A model generated the notes under the pieces. The model was given only the letters and a program-made list of their open reading frames with translations, ran no database searches and had not been told where the DNA came from. Position numbers and translations under genes: made by a program. 58,169 bases of DNA from an uncultured Hyphomicrobiaceae bacterium (GTDB lineage: Bacteria > Pseudomonadota > Alphaproteobacteria > Rhizobiales > Hyphomicrobiaceae), in the NCBI GenBank assembly GCA_937873575.1, contig CALMPK010000206.1:1-58169 (forward strand). The letters are read 5' to 3'. Each line of letters opens with the position of its first letter. Position 1 is the stretch's first letter. Below, one piece after another: positions 1 through 10,099 of the stretch.

Positions 1-329
1 TCAACAAGGTGGAATCGGCGGTGGAACTGCGCTGCGACCTGACCCGGAGGGGCCTGCCTGAGGAGGTCATCGCCCGCCTCAAGACCCAGGCCAAACATCT
101 CCTGACCCAGCGCGATGAACTGGTCATCCAGGCGCAGGAGTTCCGGTCGCAGGAGCGAAACCGCGCCGCCGCCCTTGACCGGCTTCTGGCCCTCATCGCC
201 CGGGCCGCCATCCGCCCCCGCAAACGCATTGCCACCAAACCCACCAAAGCCTCCAGGACCCGCCGCCTCGACGCCAAGTCACGCCGCGGCACCGTCAAGG
301 CGCTGCGCCGGGGCCCCGCCCTGGATTGA
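1..329 (+). CDS. arfB: Peptidyl-tRNA hydrolase ArfB, C-terminal part (5' truncated by window edge)
   Basis: The reading frame is open from base 3 (Asn-Lys-Val-Glu-Ser-Ala-Val-Glu-Leu-Arg). This matches the segment that follows the GGQ motif in ArfB/YaeJ (the NKV-x-x-A-V-E-L-R-x-D block). ArfB hydrolyses peptidyl-tRNA on ribosomes stalled without a stop codon. The GGQ loop lies outside the window, so catalysis cannot be checked. The C-terminal 35 residues are strongly basic (RPRKRIATKP, RRLDAKSRR), as expected for the tail that enters the empty mRNA channel. The stop codon is at 327-329, 6 nt before the next gene. The GTG at position 9 is internal, not a start. Confidence 0.85.
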   Translation, partial: NKVESAVELRCDLTRRGLPEEVIARLKTQAKHLLTQRDELVIQAQEFRSQERNRAAALDRLLALIARAAIRPRKRIATKPTKASRTRRLDAKSRRGTVKALRRGPALD

Positions 330-335
330 GGACAT

Positions 336-944
336 ATGCTGCGCAAACTCTATGACTGGACCCTGTCGCTGGCCGCCCGCCCCACGGCGGAAATCTGGCT
401 GGCGCTCATCGCCTTCATCGAAAGCTCGATCTTTCTGGTGCCCGCCGACGTGCTTTTCCTGCCCATGGCACTGGCCCGGCCCGCCCGGGCCTGGCGCTAT
501 GCGGCCATTGCCACCGCCGCCTCGGTCCTCGGCGGCATCGCGGGCTACTTCCTCGGCTATTACGCTTACGAGGCTGTGGCCAAGCCCATCCTCGCCTTCT
601 ATGGCAAGCTCGATAGCTTCGAGCAGTTGCGCCACTGCGCCAATGGCGACACGCTCATGCTGCTGCTGGTGACATCGGGTCTGGCCCACCTGCCGCCCAT
701 CAAGGTCGTTACCATTCTGGCGGGCGTGGCCCAGATCAGCTTCGCCTTCTTCGTCACCTCCTGCATCGTGGCGCGGGGCGCGCGCTTCTTCGCGCTGGCC
801 TGGGCGCTGCGGCGCTACGGCGAACCCATCAAGTCCTTCATCGAGGAGCGTCTGCACCTCATCGCCGGCCTCATTGCCGCCCTCTTGATCGGCCTTTATC
901 TCGTCCTCAAGTATTTCAGCCACGCGGGAAGCCTGACATGCTGA
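336..944 (+). CDS. YqaA/DedA-family (SNARE-associated) inner membrane protein
   Basis: 202 aa. An N-terminal amphipathic stretch is followed by a segment containing FIESSIFLVPADVLFLPMA, the E-S-S/P-x-P hallmark of the DedA/YqaA clan, then several hydrophobic segments (about residues 48-70, 105-135, 140-160, 175-195). DedA-like proteins are implicated in lipid flipping and envelope homeostasis; the YqaA subgroup has no settled biochemical role. The start ATG lies 6 nt after the arfB stop. The stop overlaps the dsbB start by 7 nt, so the three genes look like one transcription unit. No signal peptide is needed. Confidence 0.8.
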   Translation: MLRKLYDWTLSLAARPTAEIWLALIAFIESSIFLVPADVLFLPMALARPARAWRYAAIATAASVLGGIAGYFLGYYAYEAVAKPILAFYGKLDSFEQLRHCANGDTLMLLLVTSGLAHLPPIKVVTILAGVAQISFAFFVTSCIVARGARFFALAWALRRYGEPIKSFIEERLHLIAGLIAALLIGLYLVLKYFSHAGSLTC

Positions 945-1420
945 ACCGTCTCACCCCCCAGCGCGCCAGCCTGCTCGTGGCGCTCATGGCCACCGCCGCC
1001 CTGGCCGCAGCCTGGGGCTTTCAGCTTGCGGGCTATGCCCCCTGTCCGCTCTGCCTCTATCAGCGCTGGGCCTATTACGCCGGGATCCCGGTGACGCTGG
1101 CCGCCCTTTACCTTGCGCTGAAGAAGGCGCCCGCCGCACGCGTGCTGCTGGTGCTGGCGGGACTCATGTTCCTCGCCAACGCCGTCTTTGCCGGCTGGCA
1201 TGCCGGCATTGAATGGAAGTTCTGGCCCGGCCCCTCCACCTGCACCGGCGGACAATTGTCGGGCGGCCTGCCCGACCTGTCGAAACCCATCGTCATGTGC
1301 GACGTGCCCGCCATCCGCATCTTCGGCATTTCGCTGGCGGGCTGGAATGCGCTGGTCTGTCTGGCGCTCGCAGGGCTTGCCTTCATCGGCGCACGGAAAC
1401 GGCACGCCGCAGCCGGCTGA
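938..1420 (+). CDS. dsbB: Disulfide bond formation protein B (DsbB family)
   Basis: 160 aa with four hydrophobic segments. It has the DsbB quinone-proximal CPLC motif at about residues 36-39 (YAPCPLCLYQRW). The second periplasmic loop has a Cys pair, one in the TCTGG segment (about residue 106) and one in VMCDVPA (about residue 126). DsbB reoxidises DsbA and passes electrons to ubiquinone in the inner membrane. The long loop between the Cys pair and the lack of extra domains fit the short alphaproteobacterial form. The gene overlaps the preceding membrane protein gene by 7 nt and is followed by a hairpin repeat array. Confidence 0.88.
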   Translation: MLNRLTPQRASLLVALMATAALAAAWGFQLAGYAPCPLCLYQRWAYYAGIPVTLAALYLALKKAPAARVLLVLAGLMFLANAVFAGWHAGIEWKFWPGPSTCTGGQLSGGLPDLSKPIVMCDVPAIRIFGISLAGWNALVCLALAGLAFIGARKRHAAAG

Positions 1421-1434
1421 TGCCGCCTCTGCGT

Positions 1435-1599
1435 ATCATCTCGTTCGAAAAGTGCTTCACACTTTTCGGGATGATCGGTCATGACCTCCTTTGCGCATCA
1501 TCTGATCCGAAAAGTGCTTCACACTTTTCGGGATGATCGGTCACGACCTCCTTTGCGCATCATCTCGTCCGAAAAGTGCTTCACACTTTTCGGGATGAT
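1435..1599. repeat. 62-bp tandem repeat, 2.7 units, each with a hairpin
   Basis: Units begin at 1435, 1497 and 1559 (period exactly 62). Each holds the hairpin CGAAAAGTG-CTTCA-CACTTTTCG, wrapped by an outer ATCATC/GATGAT pairing. The array sits between the convergent dsbB and HNH genes and ends 4 bases before the HNH stop codon. It could act as a bidirectional terminator. The sequence is of the short interspersed palindrome type common in rhizobial genomes. Units differ at only a few bases, which points to recent amplification. Confidence 0.85.
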
Positions 1600-1602
1600 G
1601 CG

Positions 1603-2097
1603 TCAGGGATCGAGTTCGGTGTCCCAATACAGATAGTCCTGCCAGCTCTCATGCAGGTAATTGGGCGGGAAGTGGCGGCCATTGGCATGAAGCTCCGCCA
1701 CGCTGGGCACATGCGGGCGCTGGGCCGGATGCATGCGCGCCTCCCGGGGCATCATGCCGCCCTTGGCCAGATTGCACGGGGAACAGGCGGTGACCACATT
1801 GTCCCAGGTGGTCTGGCCGCCGCGCGAGCGCGGGATCACATGGTCGAAGGTAAGGTCGTCATGCGCGCCGCAATACTGGCACGCGAAACGGTCGCGCAGG
1901 AAGACGTTGAAGCGGGTGAAGGCCGGCTGGCGCGAGGGCTTCACATAGGTCTTGAGCGAGACCACGCTGGGCAGGCGGATTTCGAAGGACGGACTGCGCA
2001 CCACCCGGTCATATTCCGAGACGATGTTCACCCGCTCCAGGAACACAGCCTTCAGCGTGTCCTGCCAGCTCCACAGCGACAGCGGATAGTAGCTCAA
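1603..2097 (-). CDS. HNH endonuclease family protein; N-terminus uncertain (possible frameshift)
   Basis: The 164 residues shown start at a TTG (SYYPLSLWSWQDTLKAVF). The HNH domain has C-Q-Y-C (about residues 74-77), FDHVIPRSRGG, and N-V-V-T-A-C-x-x-C-N, giving zinc Cys pairs and the HNH catalytic centre. This is a very common alphaproteobacterial family of unknown cellular role. The same frame continues upstream of the TTG with PALVLNADYRP, which belongs to the family. No ATG, GTG or TTG occurs there before an in-frame TGA at 2185-2187. An ATG at 2198-2200 in another frame would join correctly if one base were removed near 2174-2180. The gene lies 35 nt downstream of alkA and is probably co-transcribed. 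Confidence 0.8.
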   Translation of the reverse strand: MSYYPLSLWSWQDTLKAVFLERVNIVSEYDRVVRSPSFEIRLPSVVSLKTYVKPSRQPAFTRFNVFLRDRFACQYCGAHDDLTFDHVIPRSRGGQTTWDNVVTACSPCNLAKGGMMPREARMHPAQRPHVPSVAELHANGRHFPPNYLHESWQDYLYWDTELDP

Positions 2098-2235
2098 GGG
2101 CCGGTAGTCGGCATTGAGGACAAGAGCCGGACAGGCTTCAGGCGCAACACGGGCATGGTGAAAAGGGAAGACGTCACCTCCAGTTCAACACGTCTACCAT
2201 AAACCCTGTGTCAGGACTGTGAAGGATAATCTGGT

Positions 2236-2865
2236 TCAGGCCCCGGCGCGCATGGCCCGGTAGTGGAGCCACAGCAGCCGCGCCGCCACCGCCCGGTGGG
2301 GCCGCCATTTCCGCGCCCGCTCCGCCAGCCCACGGGCATCCGGTATGGCCCGCAGGCGGAACAGGTCATGGGCGGCAAGCTGGAGCGCCCGGTCGCCCGC
2401 CGGGAAAATATCGGCCTCGCCCAGCGCCCCCATGAGGTAGATCTCCGTGGTCCAGGGCCCTATTCCCGGCAGCGCCATGAGGGCGGCCCGCGCCTCCGCC
2501 TCGGTCAGGTGCCGCAAGCCCATGAGATCAAGGCTGCCGGACTGGACCGCCCCGGCCACACCATGAAAGGCCCGGGCCTTGGCGCCGTTGAGCCCCAGTG
2601 CCCGAAGGTCGGCCACCGACAGGCCCAGGATGGCCTGTGGTTCATGGGGGTTCGCCGCCGTTTCGATCCGCGCCCAGATGGCGGCGGCGGCCTTGAGCGA
2701 GATGGATTGCTCGGTGATGATCTGGAGCAGGGTCGCCATGCCCTCCGGCGCGAGGCGCAAGGGCGGCAGCCCCTGCGCCGCCACCACCTGCTGAAAGCGC
2801 GGCTCCCTGAGACCGAGAGCCGCCGCCGCCTGTGCCAGATCGTCCGCGTTGGTGATGCGCCGCAT
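2236..2865 (-). CDS. alkA: DNA-3-methyladenine glycosylase II
   Basis: 209 aa, HhH-GPD superfamily. The motif LPGIGPWTTEIYLMGALGEADIFPAGDRAL (about residues 130-160) contains the helix-hairpin-helix (PGIGPWTA-type) and the catalytic aspartate in the FPAGD segment. It excises alkylated purines such as 3-methyladenine in base excision repair. The start ATG at 2863-2865 was chosen because homology begins at MRRITNADDLAQAA; the frame stays open upstream but reads as low-complexity sequence overlapping the divergent gluQ. It lacks the N-terminal Ada-like domain of long AlkA proteins, as is usual for short alphaproteobacterial forms. Confidence 0.85.
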   Translation of the reverse strand: MRRITNADDLAQAAAALGLREPRFQQVVAAQGLPPLRLAPEGMATLLQIITEQSISLKAAAAIWARIETAANPHEPQAILGLSVADLRALGLNGAKARAFHGVAGAVQSGSLDLMGLRHLTEAEARAALMALPGIGPWTTEIYLMGALGEADIFPAGDRALQLAAHDLFRLRAIPDARGLAERARKWRPHRAVAARLLWLHYRAMRAGA

Positions 2866-2921
2866 GATCGCCTCCCGCGTCCAGATTTGACCGGCGGGGA
2901 GGGAGAGCGCAAGAACCCCTG

Positions 2922-3734
2922 ATGCGTCATCCCCGGCCCGTGTTCCGCTTTGCCCCCAGCCCCAACGGCAGGCTCCACCTGGGCCATGCCTATTCGGCAC
3001 TGTTGAACCAGCACCTGGCGAAGGCGGCAGGCGGGCATTTCCTCCTCCGCATTGAGGACATCGACCAGACCCGCTGCACCCGCGGCCTGGGCGAGGCGGC
3101 CATGGAAGACCTGCGCTGGCTCGGCCTGCGCTGGGACGGCGCAGTGCGCTGGCAGAGCGAGCACCTGACGGACTATCACGCCGCACAAGCCCGCCTGACC
3201 GCGCTGGGCCTCACCTACCCTTGCACCTGCAGCCGCAAGGAATTGTCGGCCCGGCCCGGGACCGCCATCGACCCGGAAGGCCAGCCCCTCTATCCCGGCA
3301 CCTGCCGGACGAGGGGGGCCAGGCCCGGCCTGCCCGCGAGTCTCCGCCTCGACATGGCGTGGGCCGCCGCCGGCCGCCACCTCACCATGCATGAGGACGA
3401 AGCGGAGAAGCCGGTTGATCCGTGTGCCTGGGGCGATGTCATCATCGCCCGCAAGGACATCGGCACCTCCTATCATGTGGCAGTCTCGGTCGATGATGCC
3501 CTGCAAGGGGTGACCCATGTGGTGCGCGGGCTTGACCTTCGGGCTGCCACCGCCATTCACCGGCTGGTGCAGGATGTGCTGTGCCTGCCCGTGCCGCGCT
3601 ATCACCACCACGCGCTCATCCGCCATGGCACGGGGCGCAAACTTGCGAAATCGCAGGGCGATCAGTCGCTGGCCGACCTGCGCGCGCAGGGGCTGAGCGC
3701 TGCCGACATCCGCGCCAGCCTTGGTTTTTCCTAG
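2922..3734 (+). CDS. gluQ: Glutamyl-Q tRNA(Asp) synthetase
   Basis: 270 aa, a truncated class I aminoacyl-tRNA synthetase. It has FRFAPSPNGRLHLGHA (HIGH motif, residues about 9-24), the zinc-binding Cys residues in CTCSRKEL and in the YPGTC segment, and a KMSKS-like KLAKSQ near residue 243. It lacks the anticodon-binding domain. GluQ-RS attaches glutamate to queuosine in tRNA(Asp). The length matches the family (about 280-300 aa). It is divergent from alkA with a 56-bp intergenic gap. Confidence 0.9.
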   Translation: MRHPRPVFRFAPSPNGRLHLGHAYSALLNQHLAKAAGGHFLLRIEDIDQTRCTRGLGEAAMEDLRWLGLRWDGAVRWQSEHLTDYHAAQARLTALGLTYPCTCSRKELSARPGTAIDPEGQPLYPGTCRTRGARPGLPASLRLDMAWAAAGRHLTMHEDEAEKPVDPCAWGDVIIARKDIGTSYHVAVSVDDALQGVTHVVRGLDLRAATAIHRLVQDVLCLPVPRYHHHALIRHGTGRKLAKSQGDQSLADLRAQGLSAADIRASLGFS

Positions 3735-3768
3735 GGTCAAACGCCACCGAAATTAAACACCAGGTAAA

Positions 3769-3845
3769 GCGCAGCGGTTTTCGGATCAGCTGATGCGCCT
3801 TAAAAATCCGACGTGAGGCCCTTCTTTTCCCAGTCGCCATAGCGC
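3769..3845. repeat. 77-bp direct repeat, copy 1 (duplicates the DUF1674 3' end)
   Basis: Bases 3769-3845 are identical to 3861-3937, with 15 bp between them. The repeat contains the last 46 bp of the DUF1674 coding region on the minus strand plus a palindromic unit. In the spacer and second copy a long hairpin can be drawn: GCGCATCAGC pairs with GCTGATGCGC, enclosing CCGAAAA/TTTTCGG. The same GCGCAGCGGTTTTCGG core reappears at 9782, so this palindrome is a dispersed element. Confidence 0.9.
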
Positions 3846-3860
3846 ATCAGCCCGAAAAGT

Positions 3861-3937
3861 GCGCAGCGGTTTTCGGATCAGCTGATGCGCCTTAAAAATC
3901 CGACGTGAGGCCCTTCTTTTCCCAGTCGCCATAGCGC
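3861..3937. repeat. 77-bp direct repeat, copy 2 (overlaps the DUF1674 gene end)
   Basis: Second copy of the unit at 3769-3845. Here bases from 3892 onward are the true 3' end of the DUF1674 gene, so this is the parental copy. Confidence 0.9.
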
Positions 3938-4080
3938 GTGGGTTCCGGTCCCTTCCGGCCGTTCACTTCCCGGGGCAGGGGCTTTTGCGCATCCGCCGCC
4001 CGGCGCCGCGCCGCGGCTTCCGCCAGTGCGCGCTGCGCCGCCGCGGGAAGCTGGCGTTCCTTGCTTGAAGAATCTGTCAT
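3892..4080 (-). CDS. DUF1674 / SDHAF4-family succinate dehydrogenase assembly factor
   Basis: 62 aa. The C-terminal signature is [25 protein letters not shown], in which P-T-R-Y-G-D-W-E-x-K-G-x-x-x-D-F is the DUF1674 hallmark. In mitochondria SDHAF4 binds flavinylated SdhA during complex II assembly, and the bacterial homologues are assumed to do the same. The N-terminal half is Ala/Arg-rich and probably disordered. The gene is divergent from htpX with 36 bp between the starts. Its last 46 bp are duplicated at 3800-3845. Confidence 0.8.
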   Translation of the reverse strand: MTDSSSKERQLPAAAQRALAEAAARRRAADAQKPLPREVNGRKGPEPTRYGDWEKKGLTSDF

Positions 4081-4116
4081 GAAAACCGATATAGCAGGGC
4101 CAAAGGGAGGAGTCCC

Positions 4117-5013
4117 ATGAACTACCTGAAAACCACCCTGCTTCTGGCCGGCATGACCGCGCTCTTCATGGCCGTGGGCTATGGTCTGGGGCGGGAGAGC
4201 GGCATGATCATCGCCTTTTTCATGGCGCTGGCCATGAACCTCTTTTCCTATTGGAATTCCGACAAGATGGTGCTGCGCATGGCCGGGGCACAGGCGATCG
4301 ACCGCGCCGCCGCGCCGGAATTCTTCGACATGATCGAACGGCTGGCCCGGAATGCCGGACTGCCCATGCCCAAGGTCTATCTCATGGACAATGACCAGCC
4401 CAATGCCTTCGCCACCGGCCGCAACCCCGAGAATGCCGCCGTGGCCGCCACCACCGGTCTGCTCCGCCGCCTGTCACCGGAACAGGTGGAAGGCGTCATG
4501 GCCCATGAACTGGCCCACATCAAGAATCGCGACACCCTGATCATGACGGTGACCGCCACCATCGCCGGGGCCATTTCCATGCTGACCAATTTCGGCATGA
4601 TGTTCGGCGGCGGCAACCGCGACCGTGACAATCCCCTGGGCGGCATTGCCGCCATTGCCATGATGCTGCTCGCCCCCTTCGCCGCCATGATCGTGCAGAT
4701 GGCGGTGAGCCGCACCCGCGAATATGCCGCCGACCGCCTGGGCGCGGAAATCTCCGGCAAGCCCATGGCGCTGGCGTCGGCCCTGGCCACCATTGCCGGG
4801 GCCGCCCGGCACATCCGCAACCCCGAGGCCGAGGCCAATCCCGCCGCCGCCCACCTGTTCATCATCAACCCGCTGCATGGCGAGCGCATGGACAATCTCT
4901 TCTCCACCCACCCGGCGACCGAAAACCGCATTGCCGCCCTGCAGGCCCTTGCCGGTGAGATGAGCGAGGCCCCGCGCCCGGCCACATCCTCAGGCCAGGG
5001 CCCCTGGGGCTGA
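4117..5013 (+). CDS. htpX: Membrane zinc metalloprotease HtpX
   Basis: 298 aa, family M48B. Two N-terminal transmembrane segments (about residues 4-24 and 28-46) precede the zinc motif [10 protein letters not shown] at about 130-139. A third zinc ligand lies in [17 protein letters not shown] near residue 202, and more hydrophobic segments lie at 148-165 and 183-200. HtpX degrades damaged inner-membrane proteins. The start has GGGAGGAGT 6 nt upstream. The stop overlaps the rsmB start by one base (TGATG), indicating translational coupling. Confidence 0.93.
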   Translation: MNYLKTTLLLAGMTALFMAVGYGLGRESGMIIAFFMALAMNLFSYWNSDKMVLRMAGAQAIDRAAAPEFFDMIERLARNAGLPMPKVYLMDNDQPNAFATGRNPENAAVAATTGLLRRLSPEQVEGVMAHELAHIKNRDTLIMTVTATIAGAISMLTNFGMMFGGGNRDRDNPLGGIAAIAMMLLAPFAAMIVQMAVSRTREYAADRLGAEISGKPMALASALATIAGAARHIRNPEAEANPAAAHLFIINPLHGERMDNLFSTHPATENRIAALQALAGEMSEAPRPATSSGQGPWG

Positions 5014-6326
5014 TGGTGGCCACCGGCGGCAGCAGCGACGGTCTTGCCGCCCGCGCGGTGGCGCTGAAGCTGGTGCAGGGCGTGCTGGACGGCGGGCTTT
5101 CTCTTGACCAGCAGATGGAGGAGGACAGGGCCTTCGCCGCCCTGCCGCCGCGCGACCGTGCCTTTGCCCATGCGCTGGCCGCCACCACGCTCCGCCGCCA
5201 CGGCGACCTGGCGGCGGCGGTCAAGACCCTTGTGACCCGGCCCCTGCCGAAAAGCGCCGGTCCGGCCTTCGTCATCCTGCTCCTGGGTGCGGCGCAACTG
5301 CTGCTCATGGCAACCCCGGCCCATGCCGCCATTTCGGCCAGCGTCGATCTCGCCAAGCATGACGTGAAGGCCCGGCATTTTGCCGGACTGGTCAATGCGG
5401 TGCTGCGCAAGGTGGCGGCCCTCGATCCCGCCACGCTTGCTGCCGACCCCACCCGCAACCTGCCGGACTGGCTGAAGACCCGCCTTGTCGCCGCCCATGG
5501 CGCCGATGCCACCGCCGCCATGGCCCGCGCCCATGCCGCCGTGGCCGCCATCGATCTTACGGTCAAGGCCGACGCTGCCCTCTGGGCCGAGCGCCTCGGT
5601 GCCACCCTTCTGCCCACCGGCAGCCTGCGCCTGCCCGAAGGTCACGCTCCCATCCCGGAACTTCCCGGTTTTGCCGAGGGCCACTGGTGGGTGCAGGACG
5701 CCGCCGCCGCCCTGCCCGCCAGGCTGGCCGGGGATGTCGCGGGCCATACCGTCCTCGACCTCTGCGCCGCACCCGGCGGCAAGACCGCCCAGCTTGCCGC
5801 CGCCGGGGCCATGGTCACCGCCGTCGATGACGCGCCGGCCCGCATGGCCCGCCTTCAGGACAACCTGAACCGGCTGCGTCTGTCTGCCACCTGCCTCACC
5901 GCCGATGTCATGACCCTGCCCGAGGACCAGCAGTATGACCTGGTCCTGCTCGATGCCCCCTGTTCGGCCACCGGCACCATCCGCCGCCACCCGGACCTGC
6001 CCCACCTCAAATCCGCCCGCCAGCTCGATAGTCTGGTCAAACTTCAGGCCCGCATGCTGGACAAGGCGGCCCGTCTGGTCAGACCGGGCGGCAGGCTTCT
6101 CTATTGCACCTGTTCGCTGCTGCCCGAGGAAGGCGAAGGCCAGACCGACGCCTTCCTTGCCCGTCATGCCGACTTTGCCCGCGCGGGCATGACCGCCGCA
6201 GAACTGGGCGGCGAGGCGCAGTTGCTGACGCCCCGGGGCGATTTCCGCAGCCATCCCGGCATGGCCTTCGGCGCAGGCACGCTGGATGGGTTCTACGCCG
6301 CCCGGCTCATCCGCAGCGCGTGTTAG
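5013..6326 (+). CDS. rsmB: 16S rRNA (cytosine-C5) methyltransferase, RsmB/Sun family
   Basis: 437 aa. An N-terminal NusB-like RNA-binding domain (residues about 8-135) is followed by a Rossmann methyltransferase domain. SAM motif I is LDLCAAPGGKTAQL (about 247-260), motif IV is LLDAPCSATGTIRRHPD (about 312-328), and the catalytic TCS cysteine is in LYCTCSLLPEEGE (about 363-375). It methylates C967 of 16S rRNA in E. coli; the specificity here is inferred. It overlaps htpX by 1 nt. The order htpX-rsmB-heparinase-purH is typical of alphaproteobacteria. Confidence 0.92.
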   Translation: MVATGGSSDGLAARAVALKLVQGVLDGGLSLDQQMEEDRAFAALPPRDRAFAHALAATTLRRHGDLAAAVKTLVTRPLPKSAGPAFVILLLGAAQLLLMATPAHAAISASVDLAKHDVKARHFAGLVNAVLRKVAALDPATLAADPTRNLPDWLKTRLVAAHGADATAAMARAHAAVAAIDLTVKADAALWAERLGATLLPTGSLRLPEGHAPIPELPGFAEGHWWVQDAAAALPARLAGDVAGHTVLDLCAAPGGKTAQLAAAGAMVTAVDDAPARMARLQDNLNRLRLSATCLTADVMTLPEDQQYDLVLLDAPCSATGTIRRHPDLPHLKSARQLDSLVKLQARMLDKAARLVRPGGRLLYCTCSLLPEEGEGQTDAFLARHADFARAGMTAAELGGEAQLLTPRGDFRSHPGMAFGAGTLDGFYAARLIRSAC

Positions 6327-6397
6327 CACTTCGTTAACCAGCCCGGGCCGACACTGCCTCCTTCCGGTTCACCTTCTGGCAACACGGCGCAAGGCGC

Positions 6398-7966
6398 ATG
6401 GGCACTCGTGACTTCTTCGCACGTCTGGCCCTCCCCCTCTGGGCGGGAGAGCGCCCCGATTCGCCGGCCACGCCCGCCGCCTTGCGTCTCCGCACCACCA
6501 TCACGCGCCTCGTCCCCGGCAATCCCGAACAGGCCCGCGCCATGTATCGCGGCGACTTCAGCCTCGGCGGTGAGGCCCTCGCCGTGGCACCCGCCGATCT
6601 CTTTGCCCAGACCCTGTCGCCCGCCGCCAGCGCCGCCCTTCATGGCCTCGCCTGGCTCAGGGACTTTGCCGCCGCGCCGCGTTCGCTGACCAATGTCATG
6701 GCGCGCCGACTTCTCGCCGCCTGGGCCGAGACACCCGCCCGCCCCGCTGACGCCATGGTGGCGGCCACCGCCCTCCTCAACCTCTGCCTCGATGGCCCGG
6801 TCCTCTTCGATGGCGCGCCGCTGGGCGGCACGCCGTCGCTGGCCCGTCTGGTGAGCCAGCAGGCCAGCCGGGTGCTGGGCCAGCGCCGCAACGATCCCGG
6901 CCTCCAGCTCTGGCAGGGGGTGGCCCTGTGTCATGCCCTCACCATCTTCCACGGCCTTGATCACCTGCGTGAACCGGCAGAAAGCCGTCTGGCGCGGGGG
7001 CTGGCGGGTCTCCTTCTGCCCGATGGCGGCCCGGCCTCGCGCCAGCCCGGCCATCTGCTGGAGCTTCTCGCCCTGCTGCTGCCCCTGCGCCAGGCCATGT
7101 TTTCTGCCCGGCTGCCGGTGCCGGACGCGCTCCACCATGCATTGGAGCGCATGGTGCCCATGCTGCGCCTGCTGCGCCATGGCGATGGCGGGCTCGCCCT
7201 CTTCCATGGCGCAAGCCCCGCCGGGGATGACGTCGCCCGGCTGCTGGCGCTGGATGCCACCGAAGGCCGGCCCATGGCCCTGGCGCTCCATTCCGGCTTT
7301 GCCCGCGTGGCCCAGGGTCAGGCCCTGCTCATGGCCGACACATCTCTTGGCGGGCCGCACCACAGCACGCTTGCCATTGAATTTTCCGACGGCGCCCAGC
7401 GCATCCTCGCCAATTGCGGCAGCCCCCTCTGGGGCAATGCCGACTGGCGCGCGGCCGCCAGCCGGTCACACGCCCACAATGGCCTGAGCCATGACGGGCC
7501 GGCCGTGGCCGCCGCAACACCCACCCTTGAAACGGCGGCGGCGGGCAGCATGCTGATCATGGCGGCGCGCTTCGGCGACGGCCTCGCCCAGACGCGCGAA
7601 TGTTTCCTTGCCGCCAATGGTCAGGATCTCCGGGTCTGCGACACGCTCTCCGGTCGTGATGCGCCCGTGACCCTGCGTCTCCACCTTCATCCAACGGTGA
7701 AAGTGACGAGCTTCCGCCAGGGGGAGACCCTGCTGCTCATGCTGCCCAACCGCGCCGTCTGGGAATTCGAGGCGCGGGGCGCCGAGACGCGGCTTGAAGA
7801 TTCCATCTCCATGGCCGAGAGCAAGGGGCCGCGCCGCAGCCAGCAGATCGTGCTGACGGCGCCGGCGCGCGTGGCCGGCCATGCCATCCACTGGGCGCTG
7901 CGCAAGCGGCTGAAGCCGGCCAAGATCAAGCCCGCCGCCGAACCCGTCCTGCCCGGCACCCTCTGA
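6398..7966 (+). CDS. Heparinase II/III family protein
   Basis: 522 aa. The N-terminal half is alpha-helical (alpha/alpha toroid type). The C-terminal half from about residue 300 is beta-rich and holds the Heparinase II/III signature ([17 protein letters not shown], and [13 protein letters not shown] with candidate catalytic His/Asn residues). Characterised relatives are polysaccharide lyases, but the alphaproteobacterial gene kept between rsmB and purH has no proven substrate. No clear signal peptide is seen. The start ATG is 71 bp after rsmB, so the same operon is likely. Confidence 0.82.
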   Translation: MGTRDFFARLALPLWAGERPDSPATPAALRLRTTITRLVPGNPEQARAMYRGDFSLGGEALAVAPADLFAQTLSPAASAALHGLAWLRDFAAAPRSLTNVMARRLLAAWAETPARPADAMVAATALLNLCLDGPVLFDGAPLGGTPSLARLVSQQASRVLGQRRNDPGLQLWQGVALCHALTIFHGLDHLREPAESRLARGLAGLLLPDGGPASRQPGHLLELLALLLPLRQAMFSARLPVPDALHHALERMVPMLRLLRHGDGGLALFHGASPAGDDVARLLALDATEGRPMALALHSGFARVAQGQALLMADTSLGGPHHSTLAIEFSDGAQRILANCGSPLWGNADWRAAASRSHAHNGLSHDGPAVAAATPTLETAAAGSMLIMAARFGDGLAQTRECFLAANGQDLRVCDTLSGRDAPVTLRLHLHPTVKVTSFRQGETLLLMLPNRAVWEFEARGAETRLEDSISMAESKGPRRSQQIVLTAPARVAGHAIHWALRKRLKPAKIKPAAEPVLPGTL

Positions 7967-8063
7967 ACCAAAGTCGCCTCTCTTCTCAACACCTGCGGGA
8001 GCTTGCCGCCTTGCCTTGGGCCGCGCCTTGGGCATAAGGGGGCCAGTGACAAGGAACCCCGCC

Positions 8064-9655
<1,592 letters not shown>

Positions 9656-9656
<1 letters not shown>

Positions 9657-9756
9657 AGCAACCGGCGGTCAGTTGGAATCAACTGCCGCCGATAAGTTGC
9701 TCGCCATCAACTAAGTCAGAGCGCTGGCTTTGAGTCATCAAAGCGACCGCTCTGAC
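9656..9756. repeat. Double-hairpin element, copy 1
   Basis: Two adjacent hairpins. The first spans 9656-9702: GAGCAAC/GTTGCTC at the foot, then GGCGG/CCGCC and CAGTTG/CAACTG. The second spans 9715-9756: GTCAGAGC/GCTCTGAC with inner CTTTGA/TCAAAG. A related pair lies at 10438-10538 with the same layout but a different stem sequence in the first hairpin. Directly after purH it may also serve as a terminator. Confidence 0.8.
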
Positions 9757-9781
9757 ACATCACCACATCAGCCCGAAAAGT

Positions 9782-10081
9782 GCGCAGCGGTTTTCGGACA
9801 AGCTGATGGTGAGATGCGACGACAGCGTCGTCAAAAAGGTCCGGTGGACCTTTTTGAGCAGCGAACGCGGGGGAACTGCCGGAGGCAGTGGGCCCCCCGC
9901 CGAGATCAATCACGAGGCAATGGCGCAGCGGTTTTCGGACAAGCTGATGGTGAGATGCGACGACAGCGTCGTCAAAAAGGTCCGGTGGACCTTTTTGAGC
10001 AGCGAACGCGGGGGAACTGCCGGAGGCAGTGGGCCCCCCGCCGAGATCAATCACGAGGCAATGGCGCAGCGGTTTTCGGAC
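9782..10081. repeat. 141-bp exact tandem repeat, two full copies plus an 18-bp partial
   Basis: Units start at 9782, 9923 and (partial) 10064. The two full copies appear identical. Each holds the palindrome core GCGCAGCGGTTTTCGG, then GACGAC-AGC-GTCGTC, then a 10-bp hairpin AAAAAGGTCC-GGT-GGACCTTTTT, then a G/C-rich hairpin (GCGGGGG/CCCCCGC enclosing ACTGCC/GGCAGT). Reading frames through the array are by-products of the repeat and show no family similarity I recognise. The array ends 19 bp before the ybjQ stop codon. Confidence 0.9.
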
Positions 10082-10099
10082 CAGCCGGTATGCTGGGAC

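Noticed and set aside
1435-1599. CRISPR-like spacing of repeats
   Set aside because: Units are contiguous 62-bp tandem repeats without unique spacers and no cas genes are present.
4377-6329. 650-codon minus-strand frame over htpX and rsmB
   Set aside because: Antisense shadow of two well-supported genes; Gly/Gln-rich low-complexity translation typical of high-GC reverse frames.
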